From Cyclobacterium plantarum (lineage in GTDB: Bacteria; Bacteroidota; Bacteroidia; Cytophagales; Cyclobacteriaceae): 64,000 nt of DNA. Of this stretch, positions 28,876-37,523 are shown in pieces. The notes under the pieces are model-generated. The model ran no database searches, was not told where the DNA came from, and worked only from the letters and a program-made list of their open reading frames with translations. The position numbers were made by a program, and so were the translations under genes. The stretch spans positions 186,001-250,000 of the forward strand of contig NZ_JAANYN010000007.1 in the NCBI RefSeq assembly GCF_011290685.1, written 5' to 3'. Position 1 is the stretch's first letter; every line of letters begins with the position of its first letter.

Positions 28876-29013
28876 CTCCTACCTTTGGCAGGGGGCAAGT
28901 ATTGCCCTCGGGCATCTTTGTATCGGAATGTATACCTTGTTTTTACTAGCTTTGGTCCCGCCCCGGCCATTTTTTTACCGTGCCTGTCCCCAGGATCAGG
29001 TTCATTGATCTTT

Positions 29014-31164
29014 TTACCAATACCCGTAATACCGTCCCATCCAGTAAGCTACCAGGTAGAAACTCCCACTCTCCTCTGACAGTCCCTTTCCCCCGCCATC
29101 CAGTTGTTTGGGATTGGTGTTCCAGCGGGAAACATTACTTTCGGCGGGCGGAAGGGCTACCAATGCCTGCGCAGCTCCTCCACGTCCAGGAAATTCATCT
29201 CGTTTGATATCCCAGCGGTGGCTGTTGGTATAAGACCAGTTGACCTGGTCCAGCGGAAACTCTTCTAAGATTTGCTGCGCAATTTCCAAATCAAGCGCTT
29301 CTCCCAGCAGACTGCTGCTTAGAATGTTCCAAACAGGCATTCGATCGCTTCGGACCGCTTCCCATGACCGTCTCAGACTTTTGAGGTACAAGGGGTAAGA
29401 AGGATCATCTTTTGGGGTATACCGAAACAGATTGTGATAGGGGAAGAAATTCAGGATATCGTCCGAATGGCTGATTTCAAATGGATCGGTCATTTTAGCG
29501 GTAAGGGCATTTACTGCATATCCTTCTTTTTCGACCAATAACCGATAAGCATTTTCATATTTTTGCTTACCGGTAAAATGATAGGCTGTTTTCAGATGGG
29601 AAAGGATTTGCAGGGAATTGAGTCCCCGCTCGTACATCCAGTTGGAAGACCGGTTGAGCGAATCCGGATTCCAAATGCCCCAACGGGTAGGAAGTCCATC
29701 GGCATCAATAAGCTGGAACTCATGGTCTACTATATGACTAACGATCCGGTCTATCAGGGCTACCACCTGTTTTTGTTGGGAGTCATTGGCTACCAGCTCA
29801 TGAAACAGGGCCAGAGAAAAAAGGTGCCCCACAATCTCGTCCGAACTGGTGTCATCCAGCCACTGCCACTGCCCATCGGCTGAAAGATGCCAGTTTTTGG
29901 GATGTGGGGAGCGGGAAGGAGCGACCAGATCGGTTGCTCTGGCATAGGAACGGGCAGGGTAGCCAGGAATACCGGTGACGGTTTCCAGTCTTTCCAAGGC
30001 TTCAAAGGTCCGCACAGCCCTTTTCCTTGCCGTTTCGTCTCTGGTAACTGCAAAACGGTAACATTGGGCGATCAGGTAACAGGAGGTCCAAAGCCCATCA
30101 TTATCCTCATTTTCCATAAAACTACTACTCAACTCCCCAGGGACAGCCAGCTTAGAGCGGTTGATCAATCCCATTCGATTATGGCGGGCTTCAAGTACTT
30201 GTTCCAGGGAGTCAGCCTTCTCTTCCAGGCTCATCCTTACACTCCCTATTTCCACAATCCCCTGTGGAGTGGCGACCCAGACCTTTTTATTTCTCATTGC
30301 TAATATATCCTGTACCCTATCATCCGGTAACCACCTTTTCCCGGCAAAGTACTGCCAATTCTCCTCTTTTTTGATCAACCCTTTGGCAGTTGCCATCCAA
30401 ATCACCCCATCTTTTTCTTCGATCCGGGTAACTGGTCCGTATGGCAAGCCATCCGAGCCTTTGGCCAGCCAGTTGTCAGCACTTTCCGCTAATTTGCCTA
30501 CTGCTTTTGCTGAACTAAAGTAAAGGCTGCCTCCACTAGCTGTTGGCTCCAGGGCCATATACCTGCTTTCATGTCCCGGGGCCATAACGGTTCTGTCCAT
30601 ATTGGTCCACATTTCGTTTTTGTGCCGCCAAAGTCCTGTATTTCCGGCTACCCACCAGCTTCCTTCTGAATCAATGGCAAGGGAATTGATGCTAATTTCT
30701 TTCAGGGCTGCTGGCAGGGTCCATTCCCCATTCCAGACAAACAGCCCCCTGCTGCTGCCGGCAAGGAGGGTTTGGGTATCTACCCAGGCAAGGCAGGTGA
30801 TCGATTCCCCGGAATGCAAAGGAGGATTGGGGATTTTTTTACCTCCTTCAGACCAGATAGATCGCCCGTTGGAAAGCCAAACCTGGTGTGAAGGATCCAT
30901 GACCCCAAATTGCAATCCGCTGATAAAAGGTTTTCCTGACCAGGAACCCTGATAATAGGTAAATAGGCCATGTGAAGTAAGCATGAGGACAGAATCGCCT
31001 CTTGCAAAAAGTTGGAGAACATTTCTTCCTGCTCTTTCAGGTAGAGTAATGTTTCTGCTGATTCCCTGATCGAAGTATCCGGGCTGCTGGCAAAAGGAGA
31101 AGTAATTCAGAAAAAGCATCAATCCTAAACTTTGGAGGAGAAAGTACTTGGTGGATGTTTTCAT
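29014..31164 (-). CDS. secreted beta-propeller plus alpha-helical (toroid-like) domain protein
   Basis: A 716-residue exported protein from ATG 31162-31164, with the signal peptide at residues 1-26 (MKTSTKYFLLQSLGLMLFLN onward). Residues 30-330 repeat short strands with motifs such as GLFTYYQGSW, GLFVWNGEWT, GLWRHKNEMW and GLIKKEENWQ, about 40-50 residues apart; this is a beta-propeller of the two-component-regulator-propeller type. Residues 350-716 are helical and resemble an (alpha/alpha)6-barrel of the glycosidase/epimerase kind (DGLWTSCYLIAQCYRFAV, WLDDTSSDEIVGHLFSLALF). The substrate is unknown. An upstream ATG at 31206 would put 14 residues before the signal and is less likely. It is the last gene of the secreted operon, 328 bp after the glycosidase gene. 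Confidence 0.7.
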   Translation of the reverse strand: MKTSTKYFLLQSLGLMLFLNYFSFCQQPGYFDQGISRNITLPERAGRNVLQLFARGDSVLMLTSHGLFTYYQGSWSGKPFISGLQFGVMDPSHQVWLSNGRSIWSEGGKKIPNPPLHSGESITCLAWVDTQTLLAGSSRGLFVWNGEWTLPAALKEISINSLAIDSEGSWWVAGNTGLWRHKNEMWTNMDRTVMAPGHESRYMALEPTASGGSLYFSSAKAVGKLAESADNWLAKGSDGLPYGPVTRIEEKDGVIWMATAKGLIKKEENWQYFAGKRWLPDDRVQDILAMRNKKVWVATPQGIVEIGSVRMSLEEKADSLEQVLEARHNRMGLINRSKLAVPGELSSSFMENEDNDGLWTSCYLIAQCYRFAVTRDETARKRAVRTFEALERLETVTGIPGYPARSYARATDLVAPSRSPHPKNWHLSADGQWQWLDDTSSDEIVGHLFSLALFHELVANDSQQKQVVALIDRIVSHIVDHEFQLIDADGLPTRWGIWNPDSLNRSSNWMYERGLNSLQILSHLKTAYHFTGKQKYENAYRLLVEKEGYAVNALTAKMTDPFEISHSDDILNFFPYHNLFRYTPKDDPSYPLYLKSLRRSWEAVRSDRMPVWNILSSSLLGEALDLEIAQQILEEFPLDQVNWSYTNSHRWDIKRDEFPGRGGAAQALVALPPAESNVSRWNTNPKQLDGGGKGLSEESGSFYLVAYWMGRYYGYW

Positions 31165-31206
31165 ACTGTTTTCTGGTGTTAAGGATTGAAACTTAAATTT
31201 CGGCAT

Positions 31207-31492
31207 ACCCTTTTTGGCCCAATTTAAACCTGATTAAATGACCTCTTTGGCCTTTTCCCTTATCGGAAAGGTATCAAGTGCTATACTTCGGGAGCTGAAA
31301 GATAGGCCATTTCAAGAAGGATAGTCGAGGTGTTTTCCCAACTTTCGGGCTTCCTGAATAAAAAAACAGGGCTTAATGTTCATGCGTAGCACTCTAATTC
31401 TTAAACCTGTTGAAAGGTATATGTTGACCGGGGAATGCCCCTGCCTCCCCGGAGCACCAAGATGCCCTGAAATAACATTCAGGAAGAAATAA
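31207..31492. other. intergenic spacer between two secreted-protein genes
   Basis: About 286 bp between the glycosidase stop and the propeller gene. I see no coding frame with recognisable motifs. GGGGAATGCCCCTGCCTCCCC near 31430-31455 is GC-rich with weak internal pairing but has no T tract. I found no good promoter match, so the propeller gene may depend on read-through. Confidence 0.5.
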
Positions 31493-33703
31493 TCAAAAAA
31501 CGATTTCGTAATAAATGGCTTTGGTTTCCGCTCCCCTGATTGTTATGGTGTTTGAGCTGACAGGCAATGTTTTGCCGGTTCTATTGCCAGCATGGTCAAG
31601 TACATGTACCGTAAAGGTCCGATCATCAGGCAGGCTGAGTTCCACATTTACAGGCTCAAGCAACACAGGTGCCTCGCCGGTGGCGAGTAATTCCGTCTTG
31701 TCCTCATTGTATTCCATGCCAGTGTTTTTTGCACGGGCCATTGTGGTGACCAGTAATCTGTCAGCATCTCCAAGACCTCTGGAAGGATCCATACTGCTCA
31801 GCAATATAACGGCAAACTCGTTGTCGGTTTTTATACTGAACCGATCCAGGTCTATCTTACTGTTTTTTGCAAACCCTACCAGTCCTTTTGTTCCCGAACT
31901 ATTGATGGTAAAATGCCCTCTGTTCTCTTCTGTCCAGTACAGTTGCCCTGTATTGGAAACAATTCCCCCATCCTTTTCGTAGGGTTCCAGGTTCCCTATT
32001 TCGTCCGGAAGATCTTCACTGGTAAATGTTAACGTGATTTTGCCCGCTGCCATCGCCGCTATGGGGAAATTGCTTTTAAAAACTTTCCGGTCGTGATCCT
32101 GAATAACCTTTTCATCGAAAAAGCTTGCTCCGGCTTCCAATGCCTCAAAATTTATTTTCCTGTCTACAATGGTTTCCCCCTCCAGAATGTCCTTGCGGTA
32201 AACCATCATGGCCAGTGCAGGGTATAATGCCAATTGGGTAGGTGAAGTAACGTTGTAGACTCCTCCCCATGGAGGTGTTTGAATCGTGGGGGTATAGGAG
32301 GGCTGGTCTATGGCAAAGCTAAAGGAAGCATCCCATCCCTGAAGTCCCAGGCCATAGGCCGCAATAATGGGAGAACTTTCAGCAGTCCATTCTGAAGGAA
32401 TCAGGCTCATCCATTCCGACAAGGCAAACGGCCGGTCACTGACTTGCTGCAGGCCCGTCCCAAATAATCCGGAGCCAATTTGGGACAACATGGAAGGATT
32501 GGATATTTTTCCGATCTTTAGGTTATGGCCACTTCCTCCTCCAAAGTAGTTGTGTCTGTCGATCATTCCCACTTGGTAGTCGGCATACAGGTTATATAAA
32601 TGTGAAAGTCCGGTTCCCGCCTGCCAGCAACTTGCTACAATGGTTCCTTTGTATCCCGTAGCTCTTACCGCCTCCTTAAATTTAAAGTAGAATTTTGCTT
32701 GCTCCTCAAAAAGATAATTTAGTTTATCCAAAACGTGTTGTTTAACAGGCCTGCTTTCAGCCACTGCTTGCTCGTATTCATGGCTGAAAAAGCCATGATT
32801 CGGGTTGGGGTAGAGGTTCTTTTTATCCAAATGCGCTCCTTCGGAAATCCCTTCCCCATTCCAGGCCCTTATTAATTTTTCATGGGTCCCGTACTTTTCC
32901 TGAAGCCAATCGGAGAATTTGCGGCAAAGTAAAGCCCTGTAAGTAGGGGTTTGTTCCAGGGTTTTTTCAATAGCACCCCAAAAAATATTGTCTTCGTTTT
33001 GGAACTCCACAAAGGCCAGGGCAGGATCATCGGCATAGCGCAGACCTGTATGTGGATTTTTATGGTTGAGCATATTGACCACCAACTCAATATTCAGGTT
33101 TTGCAAATCCCCGGCAAAATTAACCAATGATGCCGTGGAGCCGTTGAGGTGTGCCCATGGAAAATCCGTATTGGCTACTTCATCGTAGGCCAGAAGCCTG
33201 GTACTGTCGGCGGGTTTGACCCTGTGCCCATAAATAGGGGACCAGCCATAATAAATGCCTTTTTCACGCAGCGTGAAGCTGAAATAATCAAAATTCTCCC
33301 ATTTTTCAGACTTAAGCTGAGTGGAGCTTTGCTCATCGGTAGCATCCCAGGTAAATTTGTGAAAGCGCACACAATTGATGCCAAATTTTGCTAAAAACCT
33401 CCCCCAATCAGCTGCTTTTTCTGCGGAAGAAAAGGGGTTGCTGCCATTGATGTTGGTTCCCCAAAATTTAACCTGCCGGCCATTTTCAAAGACCAGGTCA
33501 GTGCCTTTCATCTGCACAAACCCGTGTTTGCCTGCCGGTGCATCCAGCCAATCGCTGAGATCCAGGTTGTCGGTTTGATAGTAGTTTTTCGGTTGAAATG
33601 GGAACCATTCGCTGTCTTGGCAACTTGCGGACTTTGCCAGGCAAATAAAATAGATTATTAGAAAAAGATTGTAATGGAATTTACCTGAAAAGTTGGTTTT
33701 CAT
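31493..33703 (-). CDS. secreted glycoside hydrolase, clan GH-A-like
   Basis: A 736-residue exported protein with a signal peptide (about 1-28, cut near SASCQD). Residues 50-470 look like a GH5-type (beta/alpha)8 barrel: KFWGTNINGSNPF, FGINCVRFHKFTWD, then the acid/base Glu after Asn in FVEFQNEDNIFW (near 236) and a nucleophile candidate Glu in FALSEWMS (near 430). The rest (470-736) is beta-rich and ends in a C-terminal beta domain. The substrate cannot be read; relatives of this layout act on plant or algal polysaccharides. It lies 7 bp downstream of the thioredoxin-fold gene, so it is cotranscribed with it. Confidence 0.8.
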   Translation of the reverse strand: MKTNFSGKFHYNLFLIIYFICLAKSASCQDSEWFPFQPKNYYQTDNLDLSDWLDAPAGKHGFVQMKGTDLVFENGRQVKFWGTNINGSNPFSSAEKAADWGRFLAKFGINCVRFHKFTWDATDEQSSTQLKSEKWENFDYFSFTLREKGIYYGWSPIYGHRVKPADSTRLLAYDEVANTDFPWAHLNGSTASLVNFAGDLQNLNIELVVNMLNHKNPHTGLRYADDPALAFVEFQNEDNIFWGAIEKTLEQTPTYRALLCRKFSDWLQEKYGTHEKLIRAWNGEGISEGAHLDKKNLYPNPNHGFFSHEYEQAVAESRPVKQHVLDKLNYLFEEQAKFYFKFKEAVRATGYKGTIVASCWQAGTGLSHLYNLYADYQVGMIDRHNYFGGGSGHNLKIGKISNPSMLSQIGSGLFGTGLQQVSDRPFALSEWMSLIPSEWTAESSPIIAAYGLGLQGWDASFSFAIDQPSYTPTIQTPPWGGVYNVTSPTQLALYPALAMMVYRKDILEGETIVDRKINFEALEAGASFFDEKVIQDHDRKVFKSNFPIAAMAAGKITLTFTSEDLPDEIGNLEPYEKDGGIVSNTGQLYWTEENRGHFTINSSGTKGLVGFAKNSKIDLDRFSIKTDNEFAVILLSSMDPSRGLGDADRLLVTTMARAKNTGMEYNEDKTELLATGEAPVLLEPVNVELSLPDDRTFTVHVLDHAGNRTGKTLPVSSNTITIRGAETKAIYYEIVF

Positions 33704-33710
33704 AATAACC

Positions 33711-34337
33711 CTACTCCGACTTTCTGGTCCATTTGATACTGCATCCTATGGCTTTGGTGGTTTTTTCACCTATATTTTGTCCTTTGATCACTGCTTCCAC
33801 CGCTTCTGCTGCATAGTGCCTGGTGACTGCTGAAGCATCCTGGTAATTGTTGTCTATGGCACCGATATACTTGACGATATACTTTCCATCCTCTTTATTC
33901 AGCAGGAAGACATGTGGGGTTCTGGAACCTCCATATGCTTTGATGACCTCCTGGCTTTCGTCATGGAGGTAAGGAAATGGGAAATCCTTTTCCTGCGCCC
34001 TCTTTTTCATGGCATCAAAGCTGTCCCCGGGGCTGACCTGGGCATCATTGGGGTTGATGGCAAGCACCGGATATCCCTGAGGAGCGTATTTTTCGTGCAA
34101 TTGTATCATCCGATCCTCATAGGCTTTCACATAGGGACAGGTATTGCAGGAAAAAATCACAAAGGCTCCTTTCGCATTTTCCATACCACTGAGAGAAACC
34201 AGTGAACCATCCACATTGGTCAATTCAAAATCCATGGCTTCATCCCCAACGGAATAACCTGCATTTTGGGCCAGGGATATCTGGGTGATGCACAGCAGTG
34301 CAAAAAGAGTCAGGATAAAAGGGCTTGTCTTTTTCAT
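33711..34337 (-). CDS. exported thioredoxin-fold (AhpC/TSA-like) protein
   Basis: A 208-residue redoxin-family protein with a signal peptide (1-24, cut after SLAQ). The peroxiredoxin-like fold has FSCNTCPYVKAYEDRM near 62-77 with a CxxC-type pair (Cys64, Cys67) in place of a single peroxidatic cysteine. Other motifs are VGDEAMDFELTNVDGSLVSL at 30-49 and TPHVFLLNKEDGKYIVKYIG later. A role in periplasmic thiol chemistry is inferred. It starts 4 bp after the TlpA-like gene and ends 7 bp before the glycosidase gene. Confidence 0.85.
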   Translation of the reverse strand: MKKTSPFILTLFALLCITQISLAQNAGYSVGDEAMDFELTNVDGSLVSLSGMENAKGAFVIFSCNTCPYVKAYEDRMIQLHEKYAPQGYPVLAINPNDAQVSPGDSFDAMKKRAQEKDFPFPYLHDESQEVIKAYGGSRTPHVFLLNKEDGKYIVKYIGAIDNNYQDASAVTRHYAAEAVEAVIKGQNIGEKTTKAIGCSIKWTRKSE

Positions 34338-34341
34338 GGTT

Positions 34342-34830
34342 TTAGGGTTTGAGTTGATCGATCAGGTTTTGCAGTTCATTTTCTTCCAATTCTCCTTCAT
34401 GAAAACGGCGCTTACCATCAGGTAAAATGAACAGGGTGGCAGGAATGGCACCTGTCCAGCTTTTATCCACCTTGTCAATCCAGGAATTGAAATCCACATC
34501 ATTGAGCAGGTAGACGGGGGATTGGATGTCTTTTCTTTCCATAAATGAGGTCACCCTTTCCGGTCTGCGTCCGTCATCCATAGAAATAAATACCAGTTCA
34601 AGCTCAGGGTTGTCTTTACTGGCTTGTTCAAAATGGGGCATTTCACGGATACAAGGGGCGCACCAGGTGGCCCAGAAATTGTAAATGCGTAATTTTTCCG
34701 AATCCGCCGAAGTCAGGGACTCAAATTCTTCAAAAGAGATGATTTTAAAATCCGGATCAGGTTTTTCGGTACTTGAAAAACCCGGTACCAGAAAATAGAA
34801 GAGGATGATTTTTAAAAAAAATGCGTTCAT
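34342..34830 (-). CDS. TlpA-family thiol:disulfide oxidoreductase
   Basis: A 162-residue exported thioredoxin with an N-terminal signal/anchor (about 4-20). The active site is WCAPC (Cys57, Cys60) in NFWATWCAPCIREMPHF, and the cis-Pro region is in GAIPATLFILPDGKRR. Length and layout fit the TlpA/ResA group that reduces periplasmic disulfides or apocytochromes. It is the first gene of a minus-strand operon with a second thioredoxin-fold protein, a glycosidase and a propeller protein. Confidence 0.88.
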   Translation of the reverse strand: MNAFFLKIILFYFLVPGFSSTEKPDPDFKIISFEEFESLTSADSEKLRIYNFWATWCAPCIREMPHFEQASKDNPELELVFISMDDGRRPERVTSFMERKDIQSPVYLLNDVDFNSWIDKVDKSWTGAIPATLFILPDGKRRFHEGELEENELQNLIDQLKP

Positions 34831-35071
34831 TTATACGGTTTTAGAAAGGTTGATGTTGGTAACCGTTTTAACGAAAATGCCACCTTAGGGTTTCGGAGGG
34901 GATTGAAGCTGATTTTTTACTGGGAGAAGAGCCGCTTTTCAGAAAACCTGGTTCAATATTTAGGTGTGCATTTTTTTGGTTGAAAATTGTGCAATTTATT
35001 ACATCACATTGGAAAAACTTGTCTTCAGCGCAAAAAAGGGATTAAAACCCATTAAAAATCAACTACTTATA
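34831..35071. other. AT-rich intergenic region upstream of the tlpA-like gene
   Basis: Divergent spacer between the tlpA-like operon and the decayed metallophosphatase gene. I see no coding frame and no strong promoter match. Confidence 0.4.
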
Positions 35072-35425
35072 AAGGTTTTCATTGAGCTAAAAGGCGCCAT
35101 TCACGCCTTGCAGATAAACTGGAGGAATGGTTTGTGAAATCGGGGTAATCCAAAAAAAACAGGGCCCATTCAAATCCGGAAAGAAAGACACTTTATGTCG
35201 GTGACCATATAGACAGGGGACTTAAAATAATTGAAGTCTTGTCAATTGTCAGGCCATAGTAGACGTTGATCAGGCCATGGCGTTGATGGGCAACCACGAA
35301 TGCCGTCCCCCCTGTTTTCATTTCAAGGCTACTGAAAATGGCCACCTGAGGGCACATCTTATCAAGAATATCCTTCTACTGCAGGAAACTTAACAGCAGT
35401 TTCAAAACAGACAAATCTTCAAACG
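35072..35425 (+). pseudogene. decayed metallophosphatase (calcineurin-like) gene
   Basis: Pieces of a metallophosphatase sit in different frames of the plus strand. GAIHA (35093-35107) corresponds to a GDIHGH motif. After a frameshift, ADKLEEWFVKSG is followed by a stop at 35146-35148, then the frame continues to the conserved GDHIDRG (35200-35220) and EVLSIVR. After a second frameshift near 35253, MALMGNHE (with GNHE at 35288-35299), CFHFKATENGHLR and HLIKNILLLQET follow, with another stop at 35391-35393. The usual C-terminal half is missing. Two shifts and two stops make it non-functional. Confidence 0.8.
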
Positions 35426-35535
35426 ATAGTTTTTGGTTAAAAGTAAATTGAGTAGATTGTGGCCGGAATAATGGAAAAACCAGCTGTACAAATCTTTACC
35501 CACCTGAAAAATTTAAACTTAACCCAAGTATAACA

Positions 35536-36402
35536 ATGAAGCCTTTACTACTCCTTTTGTCTTTAATTTTGATCACGGTCAGCAGCTTGCATGCCCAGGA
35601 AAGTCGTGTTTTTGATGCGCTCAGCATGGAAAGCGAGATCCTGAATATGGAGAGGAAATTTGCCGTTTACCTGCCTCCCGGATATGAATATTCCCAGCGC
35701 TCCTACCCCGTTCTTTACCTGCTTCACGGCGCAGGAGACGATCAGACAGGCTGGGTACAGTTTGGAGAGGTGCAATATATCGCAGACAAGGCCTTTTCCG
35801 AAGGCATTGCCACACAGATGATCATCGTCATGCCCGATGCGAATACAGGTAAAAGAGGTTATTTTAATGATGTGAACAACGACTGGCGCTATGAGGATTT
35901 CTTTTTTGAAGAGCTGATGCCCTATGTTGAGTCCCAGTACAGGATCAAAAAGGAAAAGCGCTACCGGGCCATAGCAGGCTTGTCCATGGGCGGAGGAGGC
36001 ACCTTCTTTTATGCCATGCATCGACCGGACCTGTTTTCTTCTGCCTGTCCCCTCAGCGCGTCTTTGCGCAATTCCAGTTTTGAGGATTTCAAAAAGGGGT
36101 TGGAAAACAACCAAACACCTGTCAAAGAACCTTCCACCTTAGAAGCCTACTTCGACCGGCATCAGGCCTTGCGCCAGATCGAACTGAATGATCCGGAGGA
36201 GATGAAATCCGTCAAATGGTTTTTTGACTGTGGCGATGATGATTTTCTATACGAAGGCAACAGCCTGGTGCATATTGCCATGAAGAAAAAAGAAATACCG
36301 CACGAGTTCAGGATACGGGACGGTGCCCATAACTGGACTTACTGGAGGGAATCCCTTCCTCATGTATTGAGTTTTGTTTCGGATACTTTCCGGCAGAAAT
36401 AA
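35536..36402 (+). CDS. exported alpha/beta-hydrolase esterase (esterase D/feruloyl-esterase-like)
   Basis: A 288-residue secreted esterase. It has a signal peptide (1-20, cut near SLHAQ). The nucleophile elbow is GLSMGG with Ser150, the oxyanion region is LLHGAGDDQTGW (near 63-74), and the putative acid and histidine are in FDCGDDDF (near 232) and DGAHNWTYWR (near 270). The fold matches the putative esterase family used by feruloyl and acetyl-xylan esterases. It is a single gene just after the metallophosphatase remnant and faces no other plus-strand gene. Confidence 0.88.
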   Translation: MKPLLLLLSLILITVSSLHAQESRVFDALSMESEILNMERKFAVYLPPGYEYSQRSYPVLYLLHGAGDDQTGWVQFGEVQYIADKAFSEGIATQMIIVMPDANTGKRGYFNDVNNDWRYEDFFFEELMPYVESQYRIKKEKRYRAIAGLSMGGGGTFFYAMHRPDLFSSACPLSASLRNSSFEDFKKGLENNQTPVKEPSTLEAYFDRHQALRQIELNDPEEMKSVKWFFDCGDDDFLYEGNSLVHIAMKKKEIPHEFRIRDGAHNWTYWRESLPHVLSFVSDTFRQK

Positions 36403-36583
36403 AATAAGCCCAGGGTTTAACCGGAGCTTATCTGATAGATTAAATTATAGTTGGATGAAATCGAGCATGACTAGAACGTCACACAGTGGGATGATTATAA
36501 AGCATGCGAGATTCCCCGTCCGACTGGCATCATCCGGGCGGGCATGTGACAACTTAAAGACAATTAGAAACACATGAAATGTT
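36403..36583. other. short spacer between two convergent genes
   Basis: About 180 bp without a gene. No T-tailed hairpin is clear; AATAAGC at 36403 can pair with GCTTAT near 36427, but it lacks a T tract. Nothing else seen. Confidence 0.4.
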
Positions 36584-37232
36584 TTAGATTTTGGTATAGG
36601 CCATTCTTTTGGAAACTTTCTTCATCAGGGCCTGAACGATTTCTTCATTCATGCTTTCCTGATTGGCCGCAATGCCATTTTGGAATTGAACCAACAGTTC
36701 ACCATCTTCAGCATTGAAAATAGACAGGTTGATCACCGCCAGATTGGTGAGGTTTTGTTTATTTCGACTTTCACAGTCGATGTTCCCCACTTGACCTGCC
36801 TTGGGCTGATTGGTCTCATAATAGCCCATCACTACTGCATCTACTCCTAAAATATGCGCCAGATGCGCAGGACTATAGCTGTAATAATTTTCAGGGGTAA
36901 TGCCTTGCTGCTTTTAATTTGGCATTGGAAATGGCCGGCTCCTGAATGGTAACGGACAATTTTCCATTCTCCTGCCTTTGCAGAAACCAGCTGTAAATGG
37001 CTTTTTGAATGCTTTCCCCTTCAGTTTTTTCCATCGAAGCCAACTGCTGCCCACTAATGGTATCCATTTGATCCGGCAGTAAGGTTACTTTCGTGAGAAA
37101 TGGAACTGTGGCGATTGTTTCATGGGCATAGGCAATGTTTTCAAAATCTGCATTTTTAAAAAACTGCATTTGCCCCCATAGCTGGCTGACCATCATAAAA
37201 GTCAGCAAAAAAACACACATGAATCTTTTCAT
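36584..37232 (-). pseudogene. exported protein gene broken by a one-base frameshift
   Basis: Two adjacent frames fit one gene. The upstream part starts at 37232 with a signal peptide (MKRFMCVFLLTFMMVSQLWG) and runs to KLKAARHYP, stopping at 36891. The downstream part continues from KAAGITPENYYSYSPAHLAH into GVDAVVMGYYETNQPKAGQV and ends at 36584. Removing one A from AAGG at about 36905-36906 (minus strand GCAGCAAGGC) restores a continuous product of about 216 residues. I do not recognise the family. The C-terminal part has the feel of a small lipoprotein- or TolB-like assembly domain (LSIFNAEDGELLVQFQNG). It may be a real inactivation or a sequencing error. Confidence 0.65.
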
Positions 37233-37523
37233 GGATTAATAAGATTAAAAGGTGAATGATCTCTATTTACGTTAAAAAGCTGGAAAAAATCCAACACCGA
37301 CTTCCTCTTCGATATGCATCACCCTTAAAAATTTGGTGATGATATGGAAGCAAAGATCATATTAAATACCAAAATAAAAAAATTTATTTCACCAAAAAAC
37401 AGTAACAAAATATGTGTTAATTTCAATTTGCAAATTTTTATTTTTAAAGGGCAAATAATTGCGTACAAATAGAATTTTGATTTTTTGGTATAAAACTTAA
37501 ATGGAAACCAGGAACACAGGCGA
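37233..37523. other. AT-rich spacer, 291 bp
   Basis: Very AT-rich, between the helicase stop and the frameshifted gene. TTTGGTGA (37332-37339) and TCACCAAA (37389-37396) form a loose inverted pair 49 bases apart. I found no convincing promoter for the frameshifted gene. No coding frame seen. Confidence 0.4.

Larger units (their letters stand above)
28549..29013. other. gene-free spacer with several hairpins
   Basis: About 465 bp without a plausible gene on either strand. It holds a terminator-like hairpin (28647-28690), an inverted pair TAGCCTGC (28836-28843) / GCAGGCTA (28868-28875), and a perfect GGGCAA-GTA-TTGCCC palindrome (28893-28907). Short open frames here have no recognisable motifs. 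Confidence 0.6.

Noticed and set aside
37332-37396. TTTGGTGA/TCACCAAA inverted pair
   Set aside because: Spacer of 49 bases and AT-rich surroundings; no T tract or operator-like symmetry.
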